DNA of 64,000 bases, taken from NCBI RefSeq assembly GCF_027594785.1, contig NZ_CP075584.1:1-64000 (forward strand). Reading direction: 5' to 3'. The position numbers and the translations under genes are program-made. A model generated the notes under the pieces. That model searched no databases, was not told the origin of the DNA, and saw only the letters and a list, made by a program, of their open reading frames with translations. Origin of the DNA: Cryobacterium breve. GTDB taxonomy: Bacteria > Actinomycetota > Actinomycetes > Actinomycetales > Microbacteriaceae. Below, in pieces: positions 45,533-53,771 of the stretch; positions within the stretch are counted from its first letter, which is position 1; each line of letters starts with the position of its first letter.

Positions 45533-45583
45533 ATTGCGGAGAAAACACCTTCGTCGCGCCGGCGAGGGTGTTTTGTCCGCAAT
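45533..45583. repeat. Palindromic element, family G
   Basis: ATTGCGGAGAAAACACC (45533-45549) pairs with GGTGTTTTGTCCGCAAT (45567-45583) at 16 of 17 positions around a 17-nt loop. It lies 27 nt after the stop of the cytochrome-operon gene ending at 45610. Confidence 0.8.
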
Positions 45584-45609
45584 CGAACGGGTCGAACCGG
45601 CGGAGCCGC

Positions 45610-46575
45610 TCAGCCGCGGCCTGCCGCGCGCTTCTTGTAGTAGTCCCGCCAGATCAGGCGGTGGATCGGAATCCACCGCGGGATGTCCCTCAGGCCGGGA
45701 ATGAACGGCACGAGCGTCAACAGCACACTGAGCACGAGCATCAGGAGAACGACGAGCAGGTCGGCGTTGGGAGCGGACGCGAACGGCTCGATCTGGTACC
45801 AGAACGAGAAGAGCCACAGCCACGACTGGCCTGGCGTGTTTCCGGTCTCGTTCATCATGCCCCACTGGTCGCCGGTGAGATGCGCAGCGGTTGCGAGGTC
45901 GCCGAAGTATGCGCCGTCGCCGAGGAACAGGATCGTGCGGGTGTAGTCGGCGTTGTAGAACGACTGCTGCGCGTTCAGCACTCCGTCGAGCGCGCCCTGG
46001 CTCGCCATCGTGAGCAACGCGTCGGTCAGGACCGGCACGGGGCCGTAGTCGCCGGTGGCGACCTGGGCCGGGTCGCCGTCGGGGGCGTTCGTCAGGGCAT
46101 CCGTGTATGCGGCGGTCCAGTCGGCCTTCTCGGTATCGCTTGCCGCGTTCCACGTGTCGAGGGCGGCACTCGGCGGCGCGTTGAGCGTCGTCAGCGGGGT
46201 GATCACGATGTCCTTAGCCGTGTCGATCGGCAGCTGCACCCCGGAGAAGCTCTGCAGGTCGAATGCCCCGATGGTCTGGGTCGCATCGGCGGTCGTGTTG
46301 TACGGCGGGCCGTAACCGGCGGTCTCACTCGTGCCGCCGAGCTCGGCTGTCGCGGTTGCCACGAAGTCGGCGGGCTGGGCCTGGGCCCAGGACTTGAGGG
46401 TCACGCTCGGTTCGTCGGGCGAGCCGACGATCGCGGAGAGACCGACGATCACGAGCCCGACGACGACGAGGGCGACCGTGAGTTCCTTGAAGAGGTCGTA
46501 CTCGCGCACGGTGCCGCGCCACGGGCGGCGGGCGAGGCCATCCCGGTCGGAACGGGACATGGTCGGGGCGCTCAT
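45610..46575 (-). CDS. Membrane protein of a b-type cytochrome operon, cytochrome b C-terminal-like
   Basis: 321-aa protein. One transmembrane helix near the N-terminus (ELTVALVVVGLVIVGLSAIV), a large exported-side region (about residues 55-245) with TIGAFDLQSFSGVQLPIDTA, and a C-terminal segment SWLWLFSFWYQIEPFAS followed by LLVVLLMLVLSVLLTLVPFI and PGLRDIPRWIPIHRLIWRDY. The PW/IPIHRLIW tail resembles the end of cytochrome b/b6 subunit-IV-like proteins in actinobacteria. ATG 46575 overlaps the cytochrome b gene by 4 nt. Probably anchors or completes the quinol-side of the complex. No heme motif of its own is evident. Confidence 0.65.
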   Translation of the reverse strand: MSAPTMSRSDRDGLARRPWRGTVREYDLFKELTVALVVVGLVIVGLSAIVGSPDEPSVTLKSWAQAQPADFVATATAELGGTSETAGYGPPYNTTADATQTIGAFDLQSFSGVQLPIDTAKDIVITPLTTLNAPPSAALDTWNAASDTEKADWTAAYTDALTNAPDGDPAQVATGDYGPVPVLTDALLTMASQGALDGVLNAQQSFYNADYTRTILFLGDGAYFGDLATAAHLTGDQWGMMNETGNTPGQSWLWLFSFWYQIEPFASAPNADLLVVLLMLVLSVLLTLVPFIPGLRDIPRWIPIHRLIWRDYYKKRAAGRG

Positions 46576-47337
46576 CGTGTCGCCTCCGTCCGGTTCGGGT
46601 TCGTGCCCGGACTGCCCTGCGCGCGGTCGCCGAGCGGTGCGGCGCTCCGGGCGGTGGCGTCGCCGTCGAGCAGCGCAGTGCCGCTCAGCTGGGCGTCGGT
46701 CTCGGCCGCGTCGATCGGGGGGACGACCCCATGCATCCGCACCAGGATCACGTGCAGCGCGACGACGGCTCCGACGGCGAGGGGAAGCAGCACGATGTGG
46801 AACCCGAAGATCTGGCCGAGGTTGGCCACGTTGAACCAGGCGCCGATGCCCGAGGCGTTGAGTGCGTCCTTGCCCTCGAAGGCGATCCACTGCGAGTCGA
46901 AGTTGGTCTGCAGCAGGTAGCCGGTGAACGCCGCGACGATCGAGACGAGGAAGGCGCCCATGCCGGTGATCCAGGTGAGGGTGCGCCCGCCGCGCCAGGC
47001 GGCCATCCAGTACTTGCCCCAGAGATGCACGACCATCGTCATGAAGAAGAGCTCGACGCTCCAGAGGTGCACGCTGTTCACGAAGTGCCCGAAGTCGGAG
47101 ACGTGGTACCAGGCCGGGCCGTTCAGGCTCAGCACGACGCCGGAAACCACGATGAAGACGAGCGAGACGATCGCGCCCATTCCGGAAGACGTAGATCCAG
47201 GATGCGACGTAGCTCGGTTGGTCCTGCGGCAGCAGTTTGTCGGCGGGCAGGTGCTTCAGCAGCCAGCCCCTGGCCTTCCCGGTCCAGGTGTAGTACTCCT
47301 CGACCGGTTCGGTCTTCCGTTCCTCGCGGATGCTCAT
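46572..47337 (-). CDS. Cytochrome b N-terminal-domain (b6-like) diheme protein (1-nt frameshift)
   Basis: About 254-aa membrane cytochrome. After a cytoplasmic N-terminus (TGKARGWLLKHLPADKLLPQ) come VFGMGAIVSLVFIVVSGVVL, NSVHLWSVELFFMTMVVHLW (first heme-ligand pair of His), GKYWMAAWRGGRTLTWITGM and FTGYLLQTNF, then FGFHIVLLPLAVGAVVALHV (second His pair). This pattern matches the four heme-binding helices of bc/b6f cytochrome b. One extra C at about 47182 breaks the frame; removing it gives 255 codons. It overlaps the small gene upstream (ATGA) and the gene downstream. No Rieske or cytochrome c gene is nearby. Confidence 0.82.
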
Positions 47338-47501
47338 GGCCGTTTCTTCCCGCTCGGGAACGGCAGGAACAGGGCCAGCACGAACAGCAGGATCATCACG
47401 AGGATCACGATGAGGTTGCCGAGCTGGATCTGGAAGGCACCAAAGCCGAGATAGATGCCCGGACTGTCCTGGGCTGCAAAATAGCTGATGAGCGGATGCA
47501 T
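47334..47501 (-). CDS. 55-aa single-span membrane protein heading the cytochrome b operon
   Basis: Small protein with N-terminus MHPLISYFAAQDSPGIYLGF, a membrane helix (LGNLIVILVMILLFVLALFL) and a basic end PFPSGKKRP. ATG 47501 has GGAG 7 nt upstream. Its stop overlaps the cytochrome b start (ATGA). Because of the tight coupling it is probably a small subunit of the same complex, like the tiny subunits of other quinol-oxidising complexes. I know no family for it; the length is below many annotation cut-offs. Confidence 0.7.
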   Translation of the reverse strand: MHPLISYFAAQDSPGIYLGFGAFQIQLGNLIVILVMILLFVLALFLPFPSGKKRP

Positions 47502-47672
47502 TACGGCTCCATTGCTCGGGATATCGGCCAGCCGTTGGGTGAATCCGAGCGGCTATGCCCCGATGGATCTCACGCTATTCCCGTTCGGCCGGAATCGCTC
47601 ATCATTCGACGCGGAAATGCCCTGAGACTCCGTTCAGGAACCCGCGCCACAGGACAGCATTTTGCGTCGATG

Positions 47673-48050
47673 CTACGCGGCGCCGAGCTCGGCGCGCAGG
47701 GACCAGTCCTGGCCCTCGAGGATGATCTGGGCGCAGCGGCCGGTCGTGGAGTTCACGACGATCGGCGCCATCAGGTTGACGGTCGTTCCGCCTTCGCGTG
47801 GGTTGGTCACGACGAGCACGAGAGCCTCATCGGGGTCGGCCAGGTCGAGGGAGAGGGCGTGCTCGTCGGTGATGACGGGGGAGTAGTCCGGCAGATAGAT
47901 CGCCGCGTCGAGAACGAACAACCGGGTGTGCTGGTCCTCGGCGGACTGCAGCGTGTACAGGCCGTCGGCTCCGGCGATCTCGGTGAGATCGAACTCGGTC
48001 AGCGGGGCGAGCCCGGGCGGAGGGGAGACGAATGTCAGGGTGGCGCTCAT
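47673..48050 (-). CDS. fliW: Flagellar assembly factor FliW
   Basis: 125-aa protein that binds flagellin and, in other bacteria, antagonises the RNA-binding protein CsrA. Seen: LTFVSPPPGLAPLTEFDLTE, LYTLQSAEDQHTRLFVLDAA, LVLVVTNPREGGTTVNLMAP and the end of the family core (IVVNSTTGRCAQIIL). It overlaps flgL by 4 nt. No csrA follows in the gap to the cytochrome operon, where it is often found in Gram-positives. Last gene of the leftward flgN-flgK-flgL-fliW operon. Confidence 0.92.
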   Translation of the reverse strand: MSATLTFVSPPPGLAPLTEFDLTEIAGADGLYTLQSAEDQHTRLFVLDAAIYLPDYSPVITDEHALSLDLADPDEALVLVVTNPREGGTTVNLMAPIVVNSTTGRCAQIILEGQDWSLRAELGAA

Positions 48051-49006
48051 TGGAGGAAGTCCATCAGTGTGTGCTGCAGTACCTTCGCGGTCACGGAGAG
48101 CGCAGCCTGGTAGCTGACCTCCTGGAGTTTCAGGTTGAGGGCGGCCTGGGCGAGGTCGACGTCTTCGATCCCGGATCGTTGGGCCTCGAGCGTTCCGGCC
48201 TTGCTGACGAGGCCGGCACCGGCGCTCTCGATCTGTGCCTGGCGAACGCCGTTGTCCGACTGCGCGGCGATGACCGTGGTCAGTCGGGTGTCGACGGTCG
48301 AGAGGTAGTCGCTCGCGATCGTCGTCGCCGACGCTCCGGCAGCGGCGACGCCCGTCGACGAGTCAAGTGCGTTGCTGATGTTGTCGATGAGGCTGAACAC
48401 TGAATCGGTCCCGATTCCATAGACGGATGCACCGTTCGAGTCGACGCGCACGGTCGAGTCCGCGGCAACGCGGCGCTCGACGGTCGAACCGGCTGTGCCC
48501 GTGTAGGTCACCGTAGCCGGAATCGCCGGGGTGGCCCCGGTCGCCGGGATTCCGGCGGTCGTCGTGAAGGCTGCAGGGGCATCCGAGGTGCCCGCGAAGA
48601 CGCTGCGTCCGAGGTACTGCGTGTTCGCCTGGGTGAGCAGGTCCTGCTTGAGGCCCTGCAGCTGCGCGGCAAGGGCGCTCTTCGCGGTCTGCGAGAGCGA
48701 GCCGTTGCCGCCCTGCACGGTGATGTCGCGCACCTGGTTCATGATGTTCGTCGTCGCGGAGAGGGCCGAGTCCGTGGTGGTCAGCCAGCCGGTGCCGTTG
48801 TCGACGTTGCGGGTGTACTGGGCGACAGCGCTCTGCTGGGCGCGCACCGCGAGCGAATCCGCGGCGCGGGCCGGGTCGTCCGAAGGGTTCTTCAGGGTCG
48901 TCAGTGACGAGGCCTGCTCCTGCAGCTGGGTGAGCCTCGCGAGGTTGGTCTGCAGGCTCGACTGGGCTGCGCGAATCTGGGTCTGGGTGGTGACACGGGA
49001 GATCAT
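48047..49006 (-). CDS. flgL: Flagellar hook-associated protein 3 FlgL
   Basis: 319-aa structural protein of the hook-filament junction. The flagellin-like N-terminal coiled coil is ISRVTTQTQIRAAQSSLQTN with LTQLQEQASSLTTLKNPSDD (the conserved NPSDDP), and the C-terminal coil is GIEDVDLAQAALNLKLQEVS, as in FlgL. The middle (about 130-235) is a variable domain with Ala/Thr repeats. ATG 49006 starts 2 nt after the flgK stop; the stop overlaps fliW. Frame intact. Confidence 0.95.
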   Translation of the reverse strand: MISRVTTQTQIRAAQSSLQTNLARLTQLQEQASSLTTLKNPSDDPARAADSLAVRAQQSAVAQYTRNVDNGTGWLTTTDSALSATTNIMNQVRDITVQGGNGSLSQTAKSALAAQLQGLKQDLLTQANTQYLGRSVFAGTSDAPAAFTTTAGIPATGATPAIPATVTYTGTAGSTVERRVAADSTVRVDSNGASVYGIGTDSVFSLIDNISNALDSSTGVAAAGASATTIASDYLSTVDTRLTTVIAAQSDNGVRQAQIESAGAGLVSKAGTLEAQRSGIEDVDLAQAALNLKLQEVSYQAALSVTAKVLQHTLMDFLQ

Positions 49007-49008
49007 GG

Positions 49009-50484
49009 TCAGCGGCCCACCAATCCGGTCTTGTTGATGAGCACGTCGAGCATCTCGTCGACGGCGGTCATGACGCGGGCGGCGCCCTGGTACGCGTGCT
49101 GGAACATCAAAAGGCTCACGTTCTCTTCGTCGAGGTCGACGGATGCGTTGGACAGCTGGGCCTTGACCGCTGCGGTCGACGTGGTGTTCGCCAGGGACGC
49201 ACCCTGAAGCTCAGCCTTCGTGGTCACCGCGAGGCCGGTCACGACATTGGACCAGTCTGCGCTCGGGGACGTGAGGGGGAGGCCGGTCGCAGGGTCGAGG
49301 GCGGTGGCTTTTCCCGCGCCCAGCTGCGAGACGGCGTCGGCGATCGAGCCATCGAGGGCCCCACCGGTGCCGGCGGCCTTGAGCGCGGCGGTGAGTGCTG
49401 TGGCCGTTTTCGGAACAACGGTCAAGCCGAGGGCAGCGGCCCCGGTGGCGGGGACCTCGAAGAAGTCCCCGGTGGCGGCCGAGGTGGGGTTGAAGACGGC
49501 GTTGACGTTCTTGGCGAGCGTTGTTGCGAAGGAGTTGTAGGTCGCGGCGACGTCAGCGAGGGTCGATCCGGTTCCCTTGCCGTTGGCGTCGAGCGTTGCA
49601 GGGCCGAGCAGCGAGAGCGCTCCAGCCAGTTCGCCGCCGTCGATGGCAGCGGCCGTCGATGAGGCGTTGCCGAGGTCTTTCGTCCAGGCGACCTTGACAG
49701 TTCCGGTTCCCGTCATCGACCTGGGGCCGACGGCCGTCAGGCTCTGCGCCTGGTCGCCGCTGACGAGGGCGTTGCCGCCGACGAAGACGCTGACCGTGCC
49801 GTCGGCCTGCTCGGAGACGACGCCGCCGGTGAGCGCGGCGATGGTCGTGGTGAGCGCGCTGCGCTTGTCGAGGAGTTCGTTGGCGGAACCGCCCGCTGCG
49901 ACCGTCAGGCGAATCTGGGAGTTGAGACCGGCGACCTGCGTGGCCGCGGCATTGACCTCTGAGACCATCGAGTCGACGCTCGAGCGCTGCGAGGTCCACT
50001 CGGTGGCGACGGCCTGGTAATTGGACGCGATCTGGCCGGCCACGGCATTGGCCTGGCTCAGCACGACGCCGGCCGGGGCGGCGTCGCCGACGGCGTTGGA
50101 GACGTCTTGCCAGCCGGCCCAGAACTTCGAGAGGGTCGCAGACAGTCCGCTCGTGCCGGGTTCGTTGGTGGCTGCCTCAACCGCGGAGAACGAGTTGGCG
50201 CGCACTGCCGAGAAGCCGGCTGCCGCGGCAGAGGCCCGCACCTGCGCGTCGAGGCTCGCACTGCCGAGACGGGCGATGCCGGTGACCGAAACGCCCTGGC
50301 CGGCGCCGACTCCGGAGGAGAAGAGGCCGACGCGCGTCACGGCATCCACTGAAGAGGTCGTCACGCGCTGGCGGGTGTACCCCTCCGTGCCGGCGTTGGC
50401 GATGTTCTGGCCGACGACGTCGAGGCCCTGGCGGGCGGCGACGAGGCCGGTGTACGCGGTGTTGAGTCCGCCGAATGTGCTCAT
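49009..50484 (-). CDS. flgK: Flagellar hook-associated protein 1 FlgK
   Basis: 491-aa junction protein. Seen: FGGLNTAYTGLVAARQGLDV with VVGQNIANAGTEGYTRQRV, the rod/hook/HAP motif ANAxTxGYxRQ, the coiled coil NYQAVATEWTSQRSSVDSMV, AELLDKR-type NELLDKRSALTTTIAALTGG, and the C-terminal VNLDEE-like SVDLDEENVSLLMFQHAYQG. ATG 50484 follows GGGAAC, 10 nt after flgN. Frame intact; length at the short end for FlgK. Confidence 0.95.
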   Translation of the reverse strand: MSTFGGLNTAYTGLVAARQGLDVVGQNIANAGTEGYTRQRVTTSSVDAVTRVGLFSSGVGAGQGVSVTGIARLGSASLDAQVRASAAAAGFSAVRANSFSAVEAATNEPGTSGLSATLSKFWAGWQDVSNAVGDAAPAGVVLSQANAVAGQIASNYQAVATEWTSQRSSVDSMVSEVNAAATQVAGLNSQIRLTVAAGGSANELLDKRSALTTTIAALTGGVVSEQADGTVSVFVGGNALVSGDQAQSLTAVGPRSMTGTGTVKVAWTKDLGNASSTAAAIDGGELAGALSLLGPATLDANGKGTGSTLADVAATYNSFATTLAKNVNAVFNPTSAATGDFFEVPATGAAALGLTVVPKTATALTAALKAAGTGGALDGSIADAVSQLGAGKATALDPATGLPLTSPSADWSNVVTGLAVTTKAELQGASLANTTSTAAVKAQLSNASVDLDEENVSLLMFQHAYQGAARVMTAVDEMLDVLINKTGLVGR

Positions 50485-50494
50485 GGGGTTCCCG

Positions 50495-50993
50495 TTAGAA
50501 CGACTGGTCGAAGAGGCGGGCGGGCGGCGTCTGCGCATCCGCTGTGCCGCGGGCGTCGTAGGTGTTCGTGTTCACGCGAATGTCGGCGAGCGTCTCCTGG
50601 CTGGAGCGTGCGGCAGAGCGCAGCAGATAGTCGTTGGCGTCGCGGAGTTCCTTGATCTGGGCGGCGAGCTCGCCGAGGGCCTTGAGGTGCGCCGTCATGA
50701 TCTCGGTCCAGGGACCGACGGGGGCGTGGGCGACGAGTTCGCGGAGCGTGGCGTCTTCGTTCGTTCCCCACTCGGCGGACATGGCGGCAACCTCGACGCT
50801 GCGGGCAAGACCGGCTTCCTGCACGTGGCCGAGCACCTGTTCGACCTCGCGAGTGCCCTGCTGGAGCCAGCGGGTCTTGCCGTTGGTCAGGAGGAGCCTG
50901 TTCTTCGTCGAGCTTGAAGACCAGCAGTTCGAGGAGCTCCCGCTCACGCCACAGGAGGGCGGAGAGTTCATTGGCGCCCACGATTTCCTCCAC
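50495..50993 (-). CDS. flgN: FlgN-type flagellar export chaperone (1-nt insertion)
   Basis: About 165-aa helical protein upstream of flgK, the usual place of the FlgN chaperone for FlgK and FlgL. Start GTG 50993: EEIVGANELSALLWRERELL, ELLVFKLDEEQ, then after an extra base at 50898 (CAGCTC read as CAGGCTC) LLLTNGKTRWLQQGTREVEQ, EQVLGHVQEAGLARSVEVAA and IKELRDANDYLLRSAARSSQ. FlgN proteins share the pattern L-x2-E-x3-L..KxxAL..N. Removing the base gives 166 codons. A sigma-28-like promoter lies 58 nt upstream. Confidence 0.85.
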
Positions 50994-51050
50994 ACGATTC
51001 CGGTCGGGCCGAGGGACGCACGACCGCGTCGACTCTGGCTTCAGATGGCA

Positions 51051-51077
51051 CTATCGGCAGGGTTTTGCCGCACGTAA
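51051..51077 (-). promoter_or_regulatory. Sigma-28-like promoter for flgN-flgK-flgL-fliW
   Basis: Read on the minus strand: TTAC (51077-51074), a 15-nt spacer, then GCCGATAG (51058-51051). This is close to the sigma-28 consensus TAAA-N15-GCCGATAA and has the same -10 as the fliC and flgB promoters. It lies 58 nt before the flgN start. Confidence 0.8.
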
Positions 51078-51132
51078 GCGATCTGTGTGCCCAGACTGGC
51101 AGGTGGCGGCTGGGAATGTCCACCTAAATGAG

Positions 51133-51225
51133 GACAACGCTTTCCCAAAAGTGGGGGTAGCCGGGTGTCTCCGAGTGGGTAAGCGTTTCCCGATTGGGGG
51201 TATCACCACCCCCAGAGTGGGGGTG
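51133..51225. promoter_or_regulatory. Cluster of G/C-tract inverted-repeat sites between flgN and fliA
   Basis: Three related sites: TTTCCC-AAAAG-TGGGGGTA (from about 51141), TTTCCC-GAT-TGGGGGTA (from about 51185), and CACCCCCA-GAG-TGGGGGTG (51207-51225, perfect 8-bp arms). They lie in the 426-nt gap between divergent flagellar operons, upstream of the fliA promoter, and look like repeated operator sites for a flagellar master regulator. No such regulator gene is in the window. Confidence 0.5.
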
Positions 51226-51261
51226 CTGTACGGCTCGACTCAGGGGCGCCTGATTGTAGGT

Positions 51262-51290
51262 TTGACACGCGGACAAAACACTTTGTGTTA
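51262..51290 (+). promoter_or_regulatory. Candidate housekeeping (sigma-70-type) promoter for fliA
   Basis: TTGACA (51262-51267), 17-nt spacer, GTGTTA (51285-51290). The -35 is consensus, the -10 is weak (possibly TGTGTTA). It would give a leader of about 120 nt before fliA. It fits a hierarchy in which the sigma factor gene is read by the main sigma factor. Confidence 0.55.
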
Positions 51291-51419
51291 AGGGGGCCCC
51301 GAACCCCCGTCCGATCAGTGAATTTGTCCCAGTGCTCACCCGGTACGAAGCGAAGTAATCCTGGCCCTGCCAGAAGTCTCTCGCTCATCATCCGTTCGTG
51401 AAACACAGGGGGCTGCGAC

Positions 51420-52361
51420 GTGAATCGCACAGAGCGTAATCGGCTGGTCACCGACAACCTGCCCCTCGTCGGATACCTGGTTTCCGAGGTCTGGGCCAAG
51501 GCTCGTCACCTCTCGCGCGATGATCTCGCGTCTGCGGGCGCGCTCGCGCTCGTCACGAGCGCGGATGCCTTCAACGCCGATCTCGGGGTTCCCTTCGGCG
51601 CCTTCGCCCGTCGTCGCATCATCGGGGCATTCGCCGACGAGATGCGCTCCAACGACTGGGCCACCCGCACCGCCCGCCGGCGCATCAAGGAAACCCGCGC
51701 CGTTCAGGAGACCCTCGCCGCCGCCCTCGGCCGTGCCGCGAGCGTCGACGAGATCGCCGCCGCCCTCGGCGTCGACCGTGAGACCGCCGCAGCGGGCCTC
51801 GCCGACAGCGAGCGCACAGTGATCGCCCTCGACGACACCACCGCCGAGTACATCCCGGCGAGCACGGTGCTGCCGGGGGAGTCGCTGCTCTCCGCCGAGC
51901 GCCTCGCGTACCTGCGCGCGGCCGTGCTCGCGCTCCCGCCCAAGATGCGCGAGATCATCGAGCAGGTCTACTTCGACGACCGCCCGGTCAAGGACATCGC
52001 CGCGGACCTCGGCATCACCCACTCGGCCGTGTCCCAGCAGCGCGCGGAGGCCATCCGCTTGCTGCGCGACGGCCTCGGCACCCACTACGCCGACGACGAG
52101 GCCGACTACGTGCCCGAGTCCCGCGTTGCCCCCGCCCGCCGCAGCGCCTACCTGGCCCGGCTCGCCGACCACGCGATGCTCGGCATTGTCCAAGAGCGGA
52201 TGCCCGCCGTCGCGACCGACATTCCCCTCACGCAGCCGATCAGCCTTCCGGTGCCCTCGCGGACCGCCGCGATCGCCGCAGCGAAGTACGCCGCCGCCGC
52301 GGGATCGCTCGGCGATCACGGCGCTTACCCGGTCCGGGAAACTTTCTCGCTCAACGGCTAA
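51420..52361 (+). CDS. fliA: Flagellar sigma factor FliA (sigma-28), with C-terminal extension
   Basis: 313-aa sigma-70-family factor, probably directing flgN, fliC and flgB transcription. Region 2 is LPLVGYLVSEVWAKARHLSR to FGAFARRRIIGAFADEMRSN (FliA/WhiG-like R-R-x-I-x-G-A-x2-DE-x-R). Region 3 has RTARRRIKETRAVQETLAAA. Region 4 is LPPKMREIIEQVYFDDRPVK and ITHSAVSQQRAEAIRLLRDG. About 80 residues follow region 4, ending RETFSLNG, which is longer than typical FliA (about 240 aa). GTG 51420 with AGGGGG upstream. Its stop overlaps the -35 of the fliC promoter. Confidence 0.9.
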   Translation: MNRTERNRLVTDNLPLVGYLVSEVWAKARHLSRDDLASAGALALVTSADAFNADLGVPFGAFARRRIIGAFADEMRSNDWATRTARRRIKETRAVQETLAAALGRAASVDEIAAALGVDRETAAAGLADSERTVIALDDTTAEYIPASTVLPGESLLSAERLAYLRAAVLALPPKMREIIEQVYFDDRPVKDIAADLGITHSAVSQQRAEAIRLLRDGLGTHYADDEADYVPESRVAPARRSAYLARLADHAMLGIVQERMPAVATDIPLTQPISLPVPSRTAAIAAAKYAAAAGSLGDHGAYPVRETFSLNG

Positions 52362-52385
52362 CGCAGACGCGGTCAGCGCCGATAG
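52359..52385 (+). promoter_or_regulatory. Sigma-28-like promoter for fliC
   Basis: TAAC (52359-52362), exactly 15 nt, then GCCGATAG (52378-52385). Two mismatches from TAAA-N15-GCCGATAA. The -35 shares bases with the fliA stop codon TAA (52359-52361). It lies 62 nt before fliC. Confidence 0.85.
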
Positions 52386-52446
52386 CTCTAAACGTCAGCC
52401 CATGGATGGGTAGACGAATCAACACCCAATCACGGAGGAACACATC

Positions 52447-53613
52447 ATGGGTATGCAGGTCAACACCAACCTCGCGGCAAACAACACGTACCGCAACCTC
52501 GCCGCAACACAGAACGACATGTCCAAGTCGCTGGAGAAGCTGTCCAGCGGCCTCCGCATCAACCGTGCCTCGGACGACGCGGCCGGCCTCACCGTTTCCG
52601 AGGGCCTCAAGTCGCAGGTCGGTGGCCTCACCGTCGCCAGCCGCAACGCCCAGGATGGCATCTCGGTCGTGCAGACCGCTGAAGGTTCCCTGAACGAGGT
52701 GCAGTCGATTCTGCAGCGCGTTCGTGACCTCGCCGTTCAGGCCGGTAACGACTCGAACAACACCGATTCCCGCACGGCAATCGGCACTGAGGTAACCGCG
52801 CTGAGCAAGGAACTCACCCGGATCGCCGGTTCCACGAACTTCAACGGCACGCAGCTTCTGGACGGCTCAAAGGCATCCTTGAGCTTCCAGGTCGGTGCGA
52901 ACGGTGGCGCCAGCAGCCAGATCCAGGTCAACCTGTCGGGGGCAAACGTCACGAACATCGCGTCCGCAATCTCCACCGGCAACACGGGCACCTCCTTCGC
53001 ACTGAGCACCACGAATGCGCTTCTGACGACTGGTGCACAGGCTTTCACCGTGACGGAAGGAACGGCGACCTCGGTTGTCACGACGACTCTTGCTGGCGGC
53101 GCCGGTACGTACAAGACCGCTAGCGATGTTGCAACGGCACTCAACTCTGACGCTGGTTTCTCCGGAAAGCTCTTCGCTTCGGTTACCTATGACACGACGA
53201 CGGGCGCTGCAACGGGCATCAATGTGAAGTCCATCACGGGTGGTGCAGTCGCTACCACGGCTCCCGCATCCGCTGGGCTTGCTGCTGCAGGAACCGCCGG
53301 AGCAGCCGCAGCGCTGGACTTCAGCACTGCCACTGGTGCTGCGGCAGCAATCGGCCTGATTGACACCCAGATCAAGGCAGTCTCGACTGCTCGCGCCTCG
53401 CTTGGTGCCGACCAGAACCGGTTCGAATCTGTCGTCAAGACGCTTGCCGTCTCGACGGAGAACCTGACCGCTGCCGGTTCGCGTATCCGCGACACGGACA
53501 TGGCTTCGGAAATGGTCAAGTACACCCGTTCCAGCATCCTGTCCCAGGCCGGTACCGCCATGCTCGCGCAGGCGAACCAGTCCAACCAGGGCGTGCTGTC
53601 GCTCCTCCGCTAA
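52447..53613 (+). CDS. fliC: Flagellin FliC
   Basis: 388-aa filament protein. The conserved N-terminus is MQVNTNLAANNTYRNLAATQ with LEKLSSGLRINRASDDAAGL; the conserved C-terminus is VKYTRSSILSQAGTAMLAQA ending QSNQGVLSLLR. The central region (about 170-300) is a Thr/Ala-rich variable domain. ATG 52447 (MGMQV) follows CGGAGGAA. No signal peptide, as expected for type III export. Followed by a strong hairpin terminator at 53655-53710. Transcribed from the sigma-28-like promoter. Confidence 0.97.
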   Translation: MGMQVNTNLAANNTYRNLAATQNDMSKSLEKLSSGLRINRASDDAAGLTVSEGLKSQVGGLTVASRNAQDGISVVQTAEGSLNEVQSILQRVRDLAVQAGNDSNNTDSRTAIGTEVTALSKELTRIAGSTNFNGTQLLDGSKASLSFQVGANGGASSQIQVNLSGANVTNIASAISTGNTGTSFALSTTNALLTTGAQAFTVTEGTATSVVTTTLAGGAGTYKTASDVATALNSDAGFSGKLFASVTYDTTTGAATGINVKSITGGAVATTAPASAGLAAAGTAGAAAALDFSTATGAAAAIGLIDTQIKAVSTARASLGADQNRFESVVKTLAVSTENLTAAGSRIRDTDMASEMVKYTRSSILSQAGTAMLAQANQSNQGVLSLLR

Positions 53614-53654
53614 CCCGGAGTAGATGACCTTTCGGGAAACCGTACGGTGAACTA

Positions 53655-53710
53655 TGGCTGGCGGTGACCGAGAGATGAACTGGACCTCATCCCTCGGTCA
53701 CCGCCAGCCA
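53655..53710 (+). terminator. Hairpin terminator after fliC
   Basis: TGGCTGGCGGTGACCGAG (53655-53672) pairs perfectly over 18 bp with 53693-53710 around a 20-nt loop. It lies 41 nt after the fliC stop, so the abundant flagellin message probably ends here and fliD is lower. Confidence 0.9.
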
Positions 53711-53771
53711 TTCCACGTTTCATCAGCATTATGAATCCCAGTTTGACGCTCTTCCCTGAGGAGGTGGAGGC

